Shown: piece after piece, positions 46,301 through 57,031 of the stretch
How positions within the stretch are numbered: position 1 is the first letter of the stretch
How the letters are laid out: each line of letters starts with the position of its first letter
The notes under the pieces: model-generated
What the model was told of the DNA's origin: nothing
Databases searched by the model: none
Seen by the model: only the letters and a program-made list of their open reading frames with translations
Program-made: the position numbers and the translations under genes
Origin: Setoptus koraiensis
Lineage: Eukaryota; Arthropoda
Length of the DNA: 64,000 nucleotides
Assembly: GCA_048013815.1 (NCBI GenBank)
Contig: CM106585.1
Coordinates: forward strand, 4,464,001-4,528,000
Direction: 5' to 3'

Positions 46301-49300
46301 ACCATATGGCACCACCAATTGGCTCGAGTCTGCAAAAAAGAATCATAATAGGCGCAACAACAACAAACAGGCTCAGCGCCCATTGGCCAGCTCGGATTAT
46401 TCATCATTGCCGGCTCATTTGAGTGGCAACAACAACAACAACAACAGCCAGAGGGGCCGAGCAACAACAAACATCGAGCTCATAAATGACGAAGGACCGC
46501 TGATATTCGGTCTGAAGGGCGCCAACAACAACAACAACTCACCTGACAAATACAATTACAACACCGACAATGATAGTGATAATAAATCGGCGGATAGCAG
46601 CGCCAACGACGACAGCGACACCTCGGACAATGCTGGAAACAACAGTGACAATATTGAAATACAAACGAGCTCGACTAAACACATTCAAGACGCCAATGAT
46701 TGGAACAAAACCCATGGCCAAACAGCAATGGGCAATAATGAATCAAATAACGGCAACTATGAATACAATAATGCAAGGCGTCAGTCAAACGGCAACAAAT
46801 CCGTAATAGACTATGATGGAACTGGCTATAGGCGACCCACGAATAAATTGTCGCCAGCGGGCAACAATCGTCACAATTCAACCACTACGAGACGACCATT
46901 GAATGGCGAGCAATCACTGAAAAATCTTGTCTTGTCTCATCCGACTGTCGAACCGCAACCCAGTTCGCCTGTGGACACAATCAGAAAATTGAGAGAAATG
47001 AAGCCACAACCTGACAGAAATGAGCTCATGAACGAATTATTGACCGCTCTGGACAGAGTCAAGGTGGCCATTTACAAATTGCAGCCACTGACAGCAAAAG
47101 TGAACGCCATCTACAGGAAATCGGTGTCCTCTAACACACGCGACGTAGTTATGGACAATCATAAGGGCACCTACGCCAAGAGATATCCGCCCGGCCACTA
47201 CGACGACACCTATGACCGGTTGCATCCTAGCGAAAAACTGGCCACCGGCGACTCGGTGCCAAACGCCGTCTACGTGCCCGCTCCCAAGGACGTTGTAAAT
47301 GCTTATTACAGCGACAATAAAAATAAGCTATCAGCCAATTCGACAGCCGGCACGACAGCAGACGGCAATTCCAACAGCGTGCTGAGGACCGGCAATTTGG
47401 AGATTCATGCCAGCGAATCGAGTGATCACATTCCCACAATAGTGGCCACGGGAGTTGGTAGGCGCCTAGAAAACGGACAGGTGATGGGCGAGCTAGAGGT
47501 GACAGGCGAGCCTAGCGCGGCAAAAACTAACAACAGTCGGTCCACCGATGACAGCAACAATTCGGCGGCGCCCGATTTTGTGCCGGAGGCGCAACTGAAC
47601 GACAACGAGCCTCTGTTCGGTTACAGGATAACTATATTTCAATCGCCCGATGACTATCAAGTGCCAAAAGTCAGCGATACCACCGATTCTCGGCAGACAG
47701 ACGCCGGCGACGAGTGGCCCGACGAGTACGGACTGCAGCGTAGCGGCTACCAAACAACAGCGACCGACAACTCAGCGCCGTCAGATGGCGACGAGTCGGG
47801 ATATCTGGAGCGCAGATCGGACGCAACAGCGGTCGACGCCGGGCCAGAAGACGACGATTACATGACCACCAGCGAATCCACCATTATGGAACACGAGATA
47901 CAGGCGGACGCTAGCGAAGTGAAGAAAAAATATCATGGAGGCGGCAAAAGCGAAGAGCACGAATCCGGCGAGTCGTCCGGTGGCAAAAAGGAGGCCAAGA
48001 AAGAGGGCAAAATGAAAAAAAGCGAAGAGAAGGGCAAGAAGCATCATGCAGAAACGAAGAAAAAGAAAGAGTACAAAAAGATAAAACAACAGAAGGGCAT
48101 CATGAAGAAAGAGAAAAAGACAATGCATCGCGACAAGCATGTGGCGGCCCACGACAAGGGGGTGGCCAAGGAGAAGGCCCTGAAAGAGCGGACACAAATT
48201 GAATTTTTCGAACGAGAACAAATAGTGGATGACGAGCACGAAAAGGGTCAAAAGTCCCTGGTGAAGGCGGGCTGGCAAACTGGCGCCGAATCAAAGAAAG
48301 CCATGAAATTTAGTGCCAACAAGCCGGAAACTTATGTGCACGAAGACGGCAAGGAAGGAAAGGACGGATCTATGATGAAGAAGCATTCGCATTATGAAAA
48401 GGACCACGAAAACAAGATGAACAAGGCCAATTTGCACTCGAGCAACAAGTACGAAAAGAAAAACATGGAGAAAAAGGGCAAAAAGTTCAAAGGTTGGCGA
48501 GAAAAGGGCTACAAGATCATTACGGAAACGGAATTCATCGACAGGGGTCAGTATAATAAGTTTAGCTCATGTTTGATTTCGCTCGAGATTTTGCTTGTGG
48601 ATGATATTTTGTCTATGTGAATGTAATTTGTGATTAACTCTCTCTCTCTCTCTCACCCGTTGATTCTTTTCCGCTCTACTAAAACTTTTGTCGTCGCCAG
48701 GTTCATTGCACGATTCGGCCTACAAAAAGAGAGACAAGGGCGCAGCTGAGCATATGATACACAAGAAACAGGAGGCGAGCTCCGAGGGACACCACGGAAC
48801 ATTGATGGAAATGTCGAAGAAAAAGTCGGGCAAACATTCTAAAAAGTCTGACTCTAAGGAGCACGGTTCCAAGAAACACAAGGAATCGATGAAGAAAAAG
48901 AAGAAACACAAGAAGAAAAAGAAGAAGAAAGAATTCGAGAAGGACTTCGAAAATGATCACGACCACGAGGAATCGATAATGGCCGCAACTGTCACACCAA
49001 GAGGAAATAGTGACATGAACGCTTACTCGAATGAGACCGCTTACGAGACCACTCTCAGGCCGATTTATTCTAACAACAATCAGTCTACAACTCTGAACAG
49101 ACTATTATCGGGTGGCCACGATGAAAAGGTGTTTAATTTTACAAGTGATAATACGGGCAACAATTTGCAGCGACGCAACAATACTAGCGGCAGTTATAAT
49201 CGCGGGGGCGTAGATAATAAATATGTAGCCAGCAATGTGAGTGTCAGTTTTAGCGGTCATGTCAGGCCCAATCAACAGCCTGTGTTGAGTGAACAAAACA

Positions 49301-50694
49301 AATCCATTTTGTCTAGTCTGCAGGCCATTTTAGCCAAGCAAAACTCCGACATTGATATTGTTGACAATTCAACTGGCAAGCATGTTAATAAGACAAAACT
49401 GGGCATATATAAACTAGAGGATAGTCATGTTGTTAAATTGGCTAATGTCGCTAATCAACATGCAAACATCTCTAGCAACAACGGAGCACACAATGGAGCA
49501 GCTACTCAATCAGCATCATTTCATAACGGCCATGAGCTCGGAACCGGCACAATTAGCACCACCACTACCAGGCATCCAACTAGTATTGATCACTACAATC
49601 AACAAAAAACTCATTCTCATTTGCATGACGCTAGCTCAACCACCTCAACAAGTACCACATCAACAACGGCGATGCCCCTTCTCAACACAGAGATAATTCC
49701 GATGAGAGATTCTCATTTGAATTCGCAGCAAAGAATAAACGCGAGGGCCATCACTCATAATAATGGCAACAACAACAATCAGGATAACAACAAGCAGCAA
49801 CAGGTTGTTGTTCAGACAAAACATGACCATGCTGCTATTAGAAATCAGCCGCAACAAACGCAACAGTCAAACGTTGTTAGAATGAACGACAAGGGTGGCC
49901 CACCTCAGACGGATAATCCTGTTATGTTGAGCCAAAATCAGCATAATCAGCAGCAGCAGCAGATTGCAAACAGCCAGCAGCAGCAATTGGGTAGAGGTTT
50001 GCAGTCAATAGTGCATAGGCCACCACCGCCGACACTGAAACCGACGGAACCCTCTCACTCTGATAATTTTATCAACAATATGAAAGTGGCCGACACAAAT
50101 AACAAAGGCTTGCCAGCGAACCTTCCGATCGGCCAGTTGTCTTCCATGTTCGAGCAACACAATACAATTCCACATTTTCACCACCAATCGATATTGCCTG
50201 CGTTGCCTCACCACCAATTCAACGATCAAACTCAACAGACACATTTTTTGACGCATCCGAACGAAATAGTTGCCCCAATCAATAGATTAAACAACAACAA
50301 TAACAACAATTATCTGTCAAGATCGCCGCCAACTCAAATCAACAACCAACAACAGTATGCGCAACAGCAGTTACAACAACAGCACAATGTCGACAACGAT
50401 ATTAATCGTCCTGAGATAGTTAATCAACAAAATCCACATCAGCTTGGCTCTGCCATTAGAAACAATCCGAGCGAATCGCAATTGTTTGCTCAATTGAACG
50501 ACCAATTGGTGCATCATCAGGCATCGTCTATCCAGCATAACATTGAGACTCCATTTGGCAAATCCATGCCAGTGCGACCTTTCTCTCAGATTGCTCCTGT
50601 TATTCACGAATCACATTTACCATTGATTGATTATGATCAAGATCATTCTCCTGTTTTCCCTTCCTCTGGTTATTACATTTCTGATGCCATGTAA
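43398..50694 (+). CDS. Very large Asn/Gln- and Lys-rich, probably secreted protein, about 2,344 aa, 3 exons
   Basis: Exon 1 (43398-43772) carries a probable signal anchor or signal peptide (VLIAKQLLIVKLLIISQVIR) and ends AAT with donor GTAAGT. Exon 2 (43881-48546, 4.7 kb) keeps phase 0, and exon 3 (48701-50694) joins at phase 1. Residues ~40-1150 are dominated by Asn, Gln and His runs. A more conserved-looking segment at about 1155-1215 reads TIRKLREMKPQPDRNELMNE ... VKVAIYKLQPLTAKVNAIYRK. Residues about 1470-1770 are very Lys/Glu/His-rich, with a block KFKGWREKGYKIITETEFID reminiscent of charged arthropod matrix proteins. The tail is again Gln/Asn-rich and ends GYYISDAM. I do not recognise a named family; an extracellular or cuticle-related role is inference. 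A diverged copy of its last 66 codons lies at 52.6 kb. If the internal Met at 43464 is used, the protein is 22 residues shorter. Confidence 0.8.
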
Positions 50695-50876
50695 ATAATT
50701 ATAGTAACAAAAACAATAGTAATAATAGTTTAATATATGAAAATTCCAACTCTCTCTATGCTCGTTATGTCATGTAACGACGACAACAAACGACTCATTC
50801 TCTTATGCATCAGTAACACTTCCTCATTACTTTTGAACGTGCTTACTATATCCGTTTGCGCCATAATGCAATTAAT
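50484..50876. repeat. Direct repeat unit A (3' end of the large gene plus downstream)
   Basis: This segment, from LNDQLVHHQ through the stop codon and about 180 bp beyond, is repeated in the same orientation about 2.14 kb to the right with scattered substitutions. The similarity ends at ATAATGCAA(T/C)TAAT, exactly where FAH similarity begins in this copy. Confidence 0.9.
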
Positions 50877-51326
50877 CAAAATCTGCCCTATGGCATCTTC
50901 TCTACGGGAACCGATCCGAAACATCGACCAGGCGCTGCCGTCGGTGATTCTGTCTTGGAGTTGAGCGCCATCATTTGTTCACTTGTCCTCTGATGGTCGG
51001 ATATTTTGCTCAGGATGTTTCCTCACAAGAAACCCTCAATAAGTCTATTTCATTGAGTCGAGATCAGACAACGTCTGTTCCAATTCAGCGACGAGGAGAA
51101 CAATGTGCCACAAGATGATAAAGAATTGATACACCAAGTGCTGATACCCACGAGGGATGTTAATATGTATCTAATTAATAGCCCGAATATGAGGCTATAC
51201 GGATTATTACGCGAGCAAAAATGTTTCGCGGGCTAGGCAATCAATTAATGCTTAACTACAAGCATCTCCCTGTTGCCTACCATAGACGTGCCCCGTCCTT
51301 ATGGTATCAGGGGCGCCGATCGCCAG

Positions 51327-51362
51327 ACCATCCGGTCACACAGGTTTGTGTGACCGGATGGT
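51327..51362. repeat. Perfect hairpin inside the FAH relic, 16-bp arms, 4-nt loop
   Basis: ACCATCCGGTCACACA, loop GGTT, then TGTGTGACCGGATGGT. It lies between the HRRAP block and the FDSELEM block without breaking the local frame. Confidence 0.95.
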
Positions 51363-51461
51363 GGCGGATGGATGTGGGCTCTTCCAAGCATAACATAGGT
51401 ACGTGCCAAAAGTTTGATTCTGAGCTAGAGATGGGTGGTTTCGTTCTAACTATTCAATGAG

Positions 51462-51590
51462 AACTACTACGGAGACATCGACCCAAAGACAGCGAAGAAG
51501 CTAGCCAAAGAGAGCAGTCAAGGACAGTCACCAGTACATCTGACTAGCACTTCAACTAGCTCCAGATCATCATCGCAAGCTCAACGTTGA
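51462..51590 (+). other. Unplaced exon-like segment ending in a stop
   Basis: After an AG preceded by a pyrimidine-rich stretch, the frame reads NYYGDIDPKTAKKLAKESS, then a Ser/Thr-rich tail and TGA. It looks like a natural last exon and does not match FAH. I do not recognise the source gene. Confidence 0.3.
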
Positions 51591-52628
51591 TCTGCCTTAA
51601 CTGCATTTTTGTTGAACCAATTTGTTACTTCACGATGATTCCATAAATCCTGAGAATGACTTTGCTTTGTTCTTTAAAATGAAAAAAAAAAAACATTAAT
51701 CAAGCATTTCATTCAAGATAAATTAGTATTGAGTATTCAATGGGAAGACAAAGAAGCAAAACAGGCATTCTTGTTCGGTCATTTTTCTAAATAACTCAAA
51801 GAAAACTCAACAGAATAGAACCCAATTTCGAACAAAATTTTATCAGTACATCAAGAAGTGAGTGCGGAAAATTCAAAGTCCTAGCGATTATAGAAGCCGA
51901 GATACTTACTGAGGAATCTGTACTTTCCACCAGTGTATAAGTAGACTTAGAAACATTCTGCGTAATTAAATATATACAATAATGAAAAAATATTGTCTAT
52001 TAATATTCGATTTAGTAGAACTGTTATACTTTTGAAGGTCTTTCAGATGGTGGTGCCCTACTCTGTTGTATTTCAAGCTAGTGTTGAATGAGCTCGAGAT
52101 CTCTCTTAGCCTGACAAGGGAGGAAGTTGTCCCAATTACAGTAATCAAGTGCCATAGTTAGTAGCCATTCAGGCTTTATCACAAGAACAGTTACATAGGA
52201 AACATCAAGGACTATCTTTCTGGAGTGGTGCTACCCAACGATTGGAGCGCGAGAGATCCAATTTCAACTTTGATACTGACTCAGAAGTTTTAATCAGGCC
52301 CAATAGAATAGATAATCTAATTCTCATTGGCCATTCGAATTTTCCACATTCATTCTGGACAGTGAAACAGGTGTCCCTGTTGGAAACATTTTCGAGATAT
52401 GTTAGGACGGAACAAAACCGTAGCACTTTAGCAACAACATCACACGATCGTGTAATGGCGACGGAGATGAGATTGTTATAAGGGCTTTCGGCCAGAGGAG
52501 CCGGCTACAAGATTGGCTTTGGCGAATGCAGCTGCATAATATAACCGTCGAAAGTTTGCACATCTAGGCCATCCGATGTCCTGGATCAATACTGAATTGG
52601 CTAGTATAAAACTAGATATAGTTTATAT

Positions 52629-53013
52629 ATTTTTCAATTGAACGACCAATTAGTACATCATCAGACATCGTCTATCCAGCATGACATAGAGACTCCATTT
52701 GGCAAGCCCATGCCAGTGCGACCCTTCTCTCAGATTGCTCCTGCTATTCACAAATCACATTTACTATTGATTGATTATGATCCTCCTGTTTTCTCTCCCT
52801 CTGGTTATCACATTTCTGATGCCATGTAAATAGTTATAGTAATAAAATAATTATAGTGAATGATTGTTTAATATATGAGAATTCTAACTCTGTCCCTATG
52901 CTTGTTCTGTCATAACGACTACAACAAACGACTCATTCACTTTTGTATCAGGAGTAACACTTCCTCGTTACTTTTGAACGTGCTTACCATATTCGTTTGC
53001 GCCATAATGCAAC
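52629..53013 (+). pseudogene. Diverged copy of the last 66 codons of the large gene (unit A')
   Basis: The frame NDQLVHHQTSSIQHDIETPF ... GYHISDAM mirrors the C-terminus of the large protein with about a dozen substitutions and a three-codon deletion (DYDQDHSPVF becomes DYDPPVF). The reading frame and stop are kept, and similarity continues about 190 bp past the stop. No upstream exon of the large gene is present, so this is best read as a partial tandem duplicate. Use as an alternative 3' exon is possible but no acceptor is obvious. Confidence 0.85.
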
Positions 53014-53191
53014 TAATTCCAGCTTGGCTCGCCGCAGTCCCAACGCAAGGCCTGCAATACAAAACCTTACCTGTTGGAATATGACAAGTGGATAGTTATT
53101 TGTATAATGTACTTCTCGATATGTCTATTGAAGCGGTTACGTAATATTTCAAAAGACTTGTACTTTTATAGGCAGTTAGTTTTGATTTCAG

Positions 53192-53737
53192 GTACTTGCT
53201 TGGTGCTTGGTGTACGGCCAGTGTACCGATGTGGTGCGCACAGGCATTGTAAGTGGCACAGATACGAGCACAGATGCAGCCGAACAGCTGACGGGATTTT
53301 TCGGAGCCACAAATCAGACGGCCTTGATGAGATTGTGTTTCTTGGCAGCACACATAGGGCGCGTTGTCAAAATTAAAATGTAAAACTAGATGAACTTGAC
53401 TGTCATAAGATACAAAACAAGCAACCTATACAGTGCAGTGCGGATGTTAAGTAATGAATCACTTGCACCGAGTACAAGGTGCAATCAGACTATTGTTTAA
53501 ATTTCCACACTGTCCACGCTGCACAGAGTTGTTGTTGTGCGTGTTGAAAGTGTGCGCACACCAACAACTCTGCTGGCAGAGATTCTGGGTATTGTACAGT
53601 TCAATAATTTACACTTTGCACAACAATCACACTGGGCTCAACAACGAAATTGCACCAAATCAAACTGCACAAACGTGACTTTTTGGTCGTCGTATGTGTG
53701 CAAAAAGTCGCACAGCAATGTGCCACAAGGTCCGTAG
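53192..53737 (+). CDS. Candidate small gene, two exons, family unknown
   Basis: Exon A starts after GATTTCAG and reads VLAWCLVYGQCTDVVRTGIV ... FFGATNQTALMRLCFLAAHI (53192 to about 53379). A donor at 53380 (GTAAAA) and an acceptor at 53526 (CTGCACAG) match phase and join exon B, which reads VVVVRVESVRTPTTLLAEIL ... RNCTKSNCTNVTFWSSYVCK and stops at 53737. Paired cysteines and several N-X-T sites suggest a secreted or surface protein. No start exon is seen; it may be a fragment. It lies just upstream of the lipin gene. Confidence 0.3.
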
Positions 53738-53902
53738 TGTAGCCAGTAGTTCACAGTAGTGTTGTAATAACACATGATACTCTGCTAGTATAGCAGCAGT
53801 AAATAAAAGAGGATAGGATTCAACAATGATATTTTTCACTCGAGTATACACAAGTACTTCTACAACAAAATAAAATATCATTTGGACAACAACTATTAGA
53901 TA

Positions 53903-55097
53903 ATGAATTATTATATTGGAAAGATAAAAGATTTTTATAATGAAATTAATTCTGCAACTCTGACTGGTGCCATAGATGTTATAGTAGTTAAACAACCAGA
54001 TGGCACCTGTACATGTTCGCCCTTTCATGTTAGGTTTGGCAAATTAGGGGTCCTCAGGAGCAAAGAGAAAATTGTCGATATTGAAATAGATGGACAACCA
54101 GTTGATGACATACACATGAAATTGGGCGACAATGGCGAGGCTATATTTGTCAGACTTAATTCAGAACAATTGACAAGTTTAAATCTCAAGCCTGGCTCAA
54201 ATGAAGTTGTCTTCAGTGTTACAACACAATATCAGGGCACAACTAAATGCATGTGCATCATATATCTATGGAATTATGACGATAAGATAATTGTATCAGA
54301 TATTGATGGTACTATAACTAAGTCAGACGTCCTAGGTCATTTATTACCATATGTAGGAAAAGATTGGGCTCAATCAGGTGTGGCGCCATTGTTTACTAAA
54401 ATATTTGATAACGGATATAAATTTCTATATTTATCAGCACGCGCAATAGGCCAGTCCCAGACAACACGTGATTATCTTAAAAGTGTCAAACAGGACGACA
54501 TTAGGCTGCCAGATGGTCCATTATTATTATCGCCAACATCTTTGTTATCAGCATTCCACCGAGAAGTGATTGAAAAGAAACCAGAGATCTTTAAGATAAG
54601 CTGCTTGAAAGATATCAAAAAACTCTTTCCGTCGAATCCATTTTTTGCCGGCTTTGGTAACAAAATCAATGATGTTTGGGCCTATAGAGCTGTCGATATT
54701 CCAATTATGAGAACCTTCACTATAAATCATCACGGAGTTTTGAGGCTAGAACTACCACACACGTTTCAATCATCGTAAGTATCACACAGCAATGTTACAC
54801 ACCTGTTATCAATCCATACATCACAAACATCACACAGTGGCTAACAAAGATTGTCATCTATACAATTTTTTGATTTATATCCATTTCAGGTACACCTACC
54901 TAAGTGACGTTGTGGATCAAATGTTTCCACCTCTTAATTCAAATTACTCAAAATCATTCACCAATGATAGTGAGTTTAGTCAATTTACATATTGGCGCGA
55001 ACCCCTGCCTGAGCTTGAAGTAGACGAGCTTATCCTAAAAGCTTGCCAAAACAAAGGCAAACAGAAAAAGCATAATAGTCCATCGAAGTCGAAATGA
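53903..55097 (+). CDS. Miniature lipin (phosphatidate phosphatase), 359 aa, 2 exons
   Basis: Exon 1 (53903-54774) and exon 2 (54890-55097) join at phase 2 across a 115-nt intron. The N-LIP domain fills residues 1-83 ([47 protein letters not shown]). G78 corresponds to the Gly84 needed for activity in mouse lipin-1. After only about eight residues the C-LIP domain begins. It contains the catalytic DIDGT (D133, D135) and the LGHLL motif, then [40 protein letters not shown] and [16 protein letters not shown]. Lipins convert phosphatidate to diacylglycerol at the ER. Animal lipins are usually about 800-1000 residues; here the long middle region with the nuclear signal and regulatory sites is missing. 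The C-terminus is Lys-rich (NKGKQKKHN). Both domains look complete, so activity is plausible. Confidence 0.92.
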
Positions 55098-55272
55098 GGT
55101 GAATTTACCAACTACTAGATAAATGTGTGAATTTTGTTATAGAGTTAGTGACAGAGGAGATTTTTATGTTTCTTTAAAGATATAATTTAAAATACAAAAA
55201 AAAAACTAAAATATTGTGATCACCTCGTCTCAGCACTATATTGATCTAATTTACAAAGGACAATCTCCTTGA
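55098..55272. other. Short convergent spacer between lipin and CDC40
   Basis: 175 bp hold both 3' ends. An A-rich stretch (about 55192-55212) lies here and no canonical AATAAA is seen for lipin. Confidence 0.4.
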
Positions 55273-56838
55273 CTAGTCCCATATTTTTATTAGATTATCC
55301 CATCCAGCACTTATCAACTTTTGTCTTTCGTGTGGATGCCACATGACACAGATACAAACATTGTCGTGGGCTTTAAAACTTGTGATTATCTTGGTAGAAC
55401 TCCAATCCCAGAAAAATATTCTACCGTCTGCGTCGCCGCTTATCACCATTTTCATGTCACATGAAAAATCTGGTACACAAGCGTACCCAGCCACCATATG
55501 ACCCTTGAATACCTTTTTTGTATCCAACTTGAAACGATTCTGACATGTGAAGGTCTGTATTCTATTGTCCATTGATTGACACAGGAGCCTCTTACAGTTT
55601 AAGGCAGGCGTTACGGCTGGCATGGAGTGCAGCGTCGGGTCGGCTATGTATTTAACATCTACAGGTATGTCCCATTCCCAGACTCTTAAGGATTTGTCAT
55701 CCGAGGTGGTGATGAATTTCTTATTTTCATCGACAAAAGTGATTGTGTTAACCGAGCCTAAATGTCTGTCATACTCCTGCACAATCTCTGCGGTTCTTGT
55801 ATCCCAACAGAGTATCTTCTTATCCGACATTCCTGCCAGCACTAGATGAGATTTATCGGGTTCAGGATTGAATTTAACACAATAGGCAATCTTTTTGTTG
55901 GTGAATTTATTGATACATTGTCCTGTTTCTGTATCCCACAATTTCAAATATTTGTCATATCCTGCACTGATAAACTTTGCCCCACTTTGATCGAAACATA
56001 TGTCCCTGACAGCCTGCTGATGACCAAGATATGTCATGATGCATCTCCTCTCTTTGTATAACTCCCATATTTTGATTTTGTGATCCATTGAGGAAGATAA
56101 TAGTAAATGGGCTGACTTGGGGAAAAATCTGATCGCTGAAATAGGCTTGCTATGACCATTGTAAGTGTGGGCAAGACGTCTCGGAACTCTACAACCATCT
56201 GGTGATGTTTCGCTATTCAAATTAATTCCATCTAGATCCCTAGGTGCATGCAAGAAAGATCTGCCTTGGTAGTCATAAGGATCTTTAATATGCACCACAG
56301 CTTTCTCTTGAAATTCAGTATCGTCAGCTCCCTTGGAGGCCTGATATTTTTTCTGTTTCTTAGCTGCATACTCTGCTAATATGGCGGCGTCTTCTTCTTT
56401 TGGCCTACTAACCCGTTCTTCGTTCTCATAGCCTCCCCATGGTCCAAGATAACCCTCTATGTCTGACGGGTCGTCATTTTTTACTTTTTTCCTCTTCGAA
56501 ATACTAGCTCCTTCAGAGTTATGGGACCTCCGCTGTAGCTCGAACTGGTATTCGTCAACATGGGCTAATTCGACATAGCCTGTCAGGGTGTTCTTTTTGC
56601 TTGTTGTTTTGAGATCGACATTAGGTCCGGTGGTCACTAAATCTGTGTTGGACTTGGATGTGATTAGTTTGAGATCTGCCTCACCGATTGTTGGAACCGG
56701 ACAAATGAGACTACACTTTTTGAGTGTTTCTTCGAACCTCTTTTTTGCGCCAGGACTCATGTCACCTTGGTCATTTGATTCTTCATCGTTGCTCGACGAG
56801 TCATAGTCGACCAATCCGGGCAAACTGCTAGAAGCCAT
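55273..56838 (-). CDS. Pre-mRNA splicing factor CDC40/PRP17, intronless, 521 aa
   Basis: The start chosen is the ATG at 56838 (MASSSLPGLVDYDSSSNDEE), which matches the acidic N-terminus of the family; an upstream in-frame ATG at 56892 would add 18 unconserved residues. The N-terminal region carries the family blocks TGYVELAHVDEYQFELQRRS and GYLGPWGGYENEE. From about residue 230 on there are seven WD40 repeats, such as YNGHSKPISAIRFFPKSAHL ... IKIWEL, SAGYDKYLKLWDTETGQC and a last HDNVCICVMWHPH ... LIKIWD. PRP17 joins the spliceosome and acts before the second catalytic step. Length is slightly below the usual ~570. Absence of introns is notable but other genes here are intronless too. Confidence 0.95.
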   Translation of the reverse strand: MASSSLPGLVDYDSSSNDEESNDQGDMSPGAKKRFEETLKKCSLICPVPTIGEADLKLITSKSNTDLVTTGPNVDLKTTSKKNTLTGYVELAHVDEYQFELQRRSHNSEGASISKRKKVKNDDPSDIEGYLGPWGGYENEERVSRPKEEDAAILAEYAAKKQKKYQASKGADDTEFQEKAVVHIKDPYDYQGRSFLHAPRDLDGINLNSETSPDGCRVPRRLAHTYNGHSKPISAIRFFPKSAHLLLSSSMDHKIKIWELYKERRCIMTYLGHQQAVRDICFDQSGAKFISAGYDKYLKLWDTETGQCINKFTNKKIAYCVKFNPEPDKSHLVLAGMSDKKILCWDTRTAEIVQEYDRHLGSVNTITFVDENKKFITTSDDKSLRVWEWDIPVDVKYIADPTLHSMPAVTPALNCKRLLCQSMDNRIQTFTCQNRFKLDTKKVFKGHMVAGYACVPDFSCDMKMVISGDADGRIFFWDWSSTKIITSFKAHDNVCICVMWHPHERQKLISAGWDNLIKIWD

Positions 56839-57031
56839 GAGATATGTAATAAAATAAATGGGGTTGTATCCGGGGATCGTGATGATTCGCAAGTATTAAT
56901 GAAAAAATAAAAACATTTGATTTTATGAATATATTTTGAATGAATCACATTATGAATTTCACAGCAGTACACAGGCATTTTCAGAGATAAATTTTCCCTA
57001 CACAAAAAGAGAGGGTGCTGCGATCGCGTTT

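Larger units (their letters stand above)
50871..52545 (+). pseudogene. Broken fumarylacetoacetase (FAH) gene
   Basis: Pieces of FAH occur in the right order but in changing frames. NLPYGIFSTGTDPKHRPGAA then GDSVLELSAI (50880-50970) matches the FAH N-terminus. Next come HHLFTCP ... AQDVSSQETLN (about 50969-51040) and IRQRLFQFSDEENN (from 51062). After these are MFRGLGNQLMLNYKHLPVAY (51221) and FDSELEMGGFV (about 51413-51445). Further right are VVLPNDWSARDP (about 52225-52260), FNFDTDSEVLI ... SNFPHSFWTVKQ (52262-52370), NGDGDEIVIRAF (about 52455-52490) and GAGYKIGFGECS (about 52498-52533). At least four frame changes and loss of the central region show it cannot encode a full enzyme. FAH splits fumarylacetoacetate in the last step of tyrosine breakdown. 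Whether a working copy exists elsewhere cannot be seen. Confidence 0.85.
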
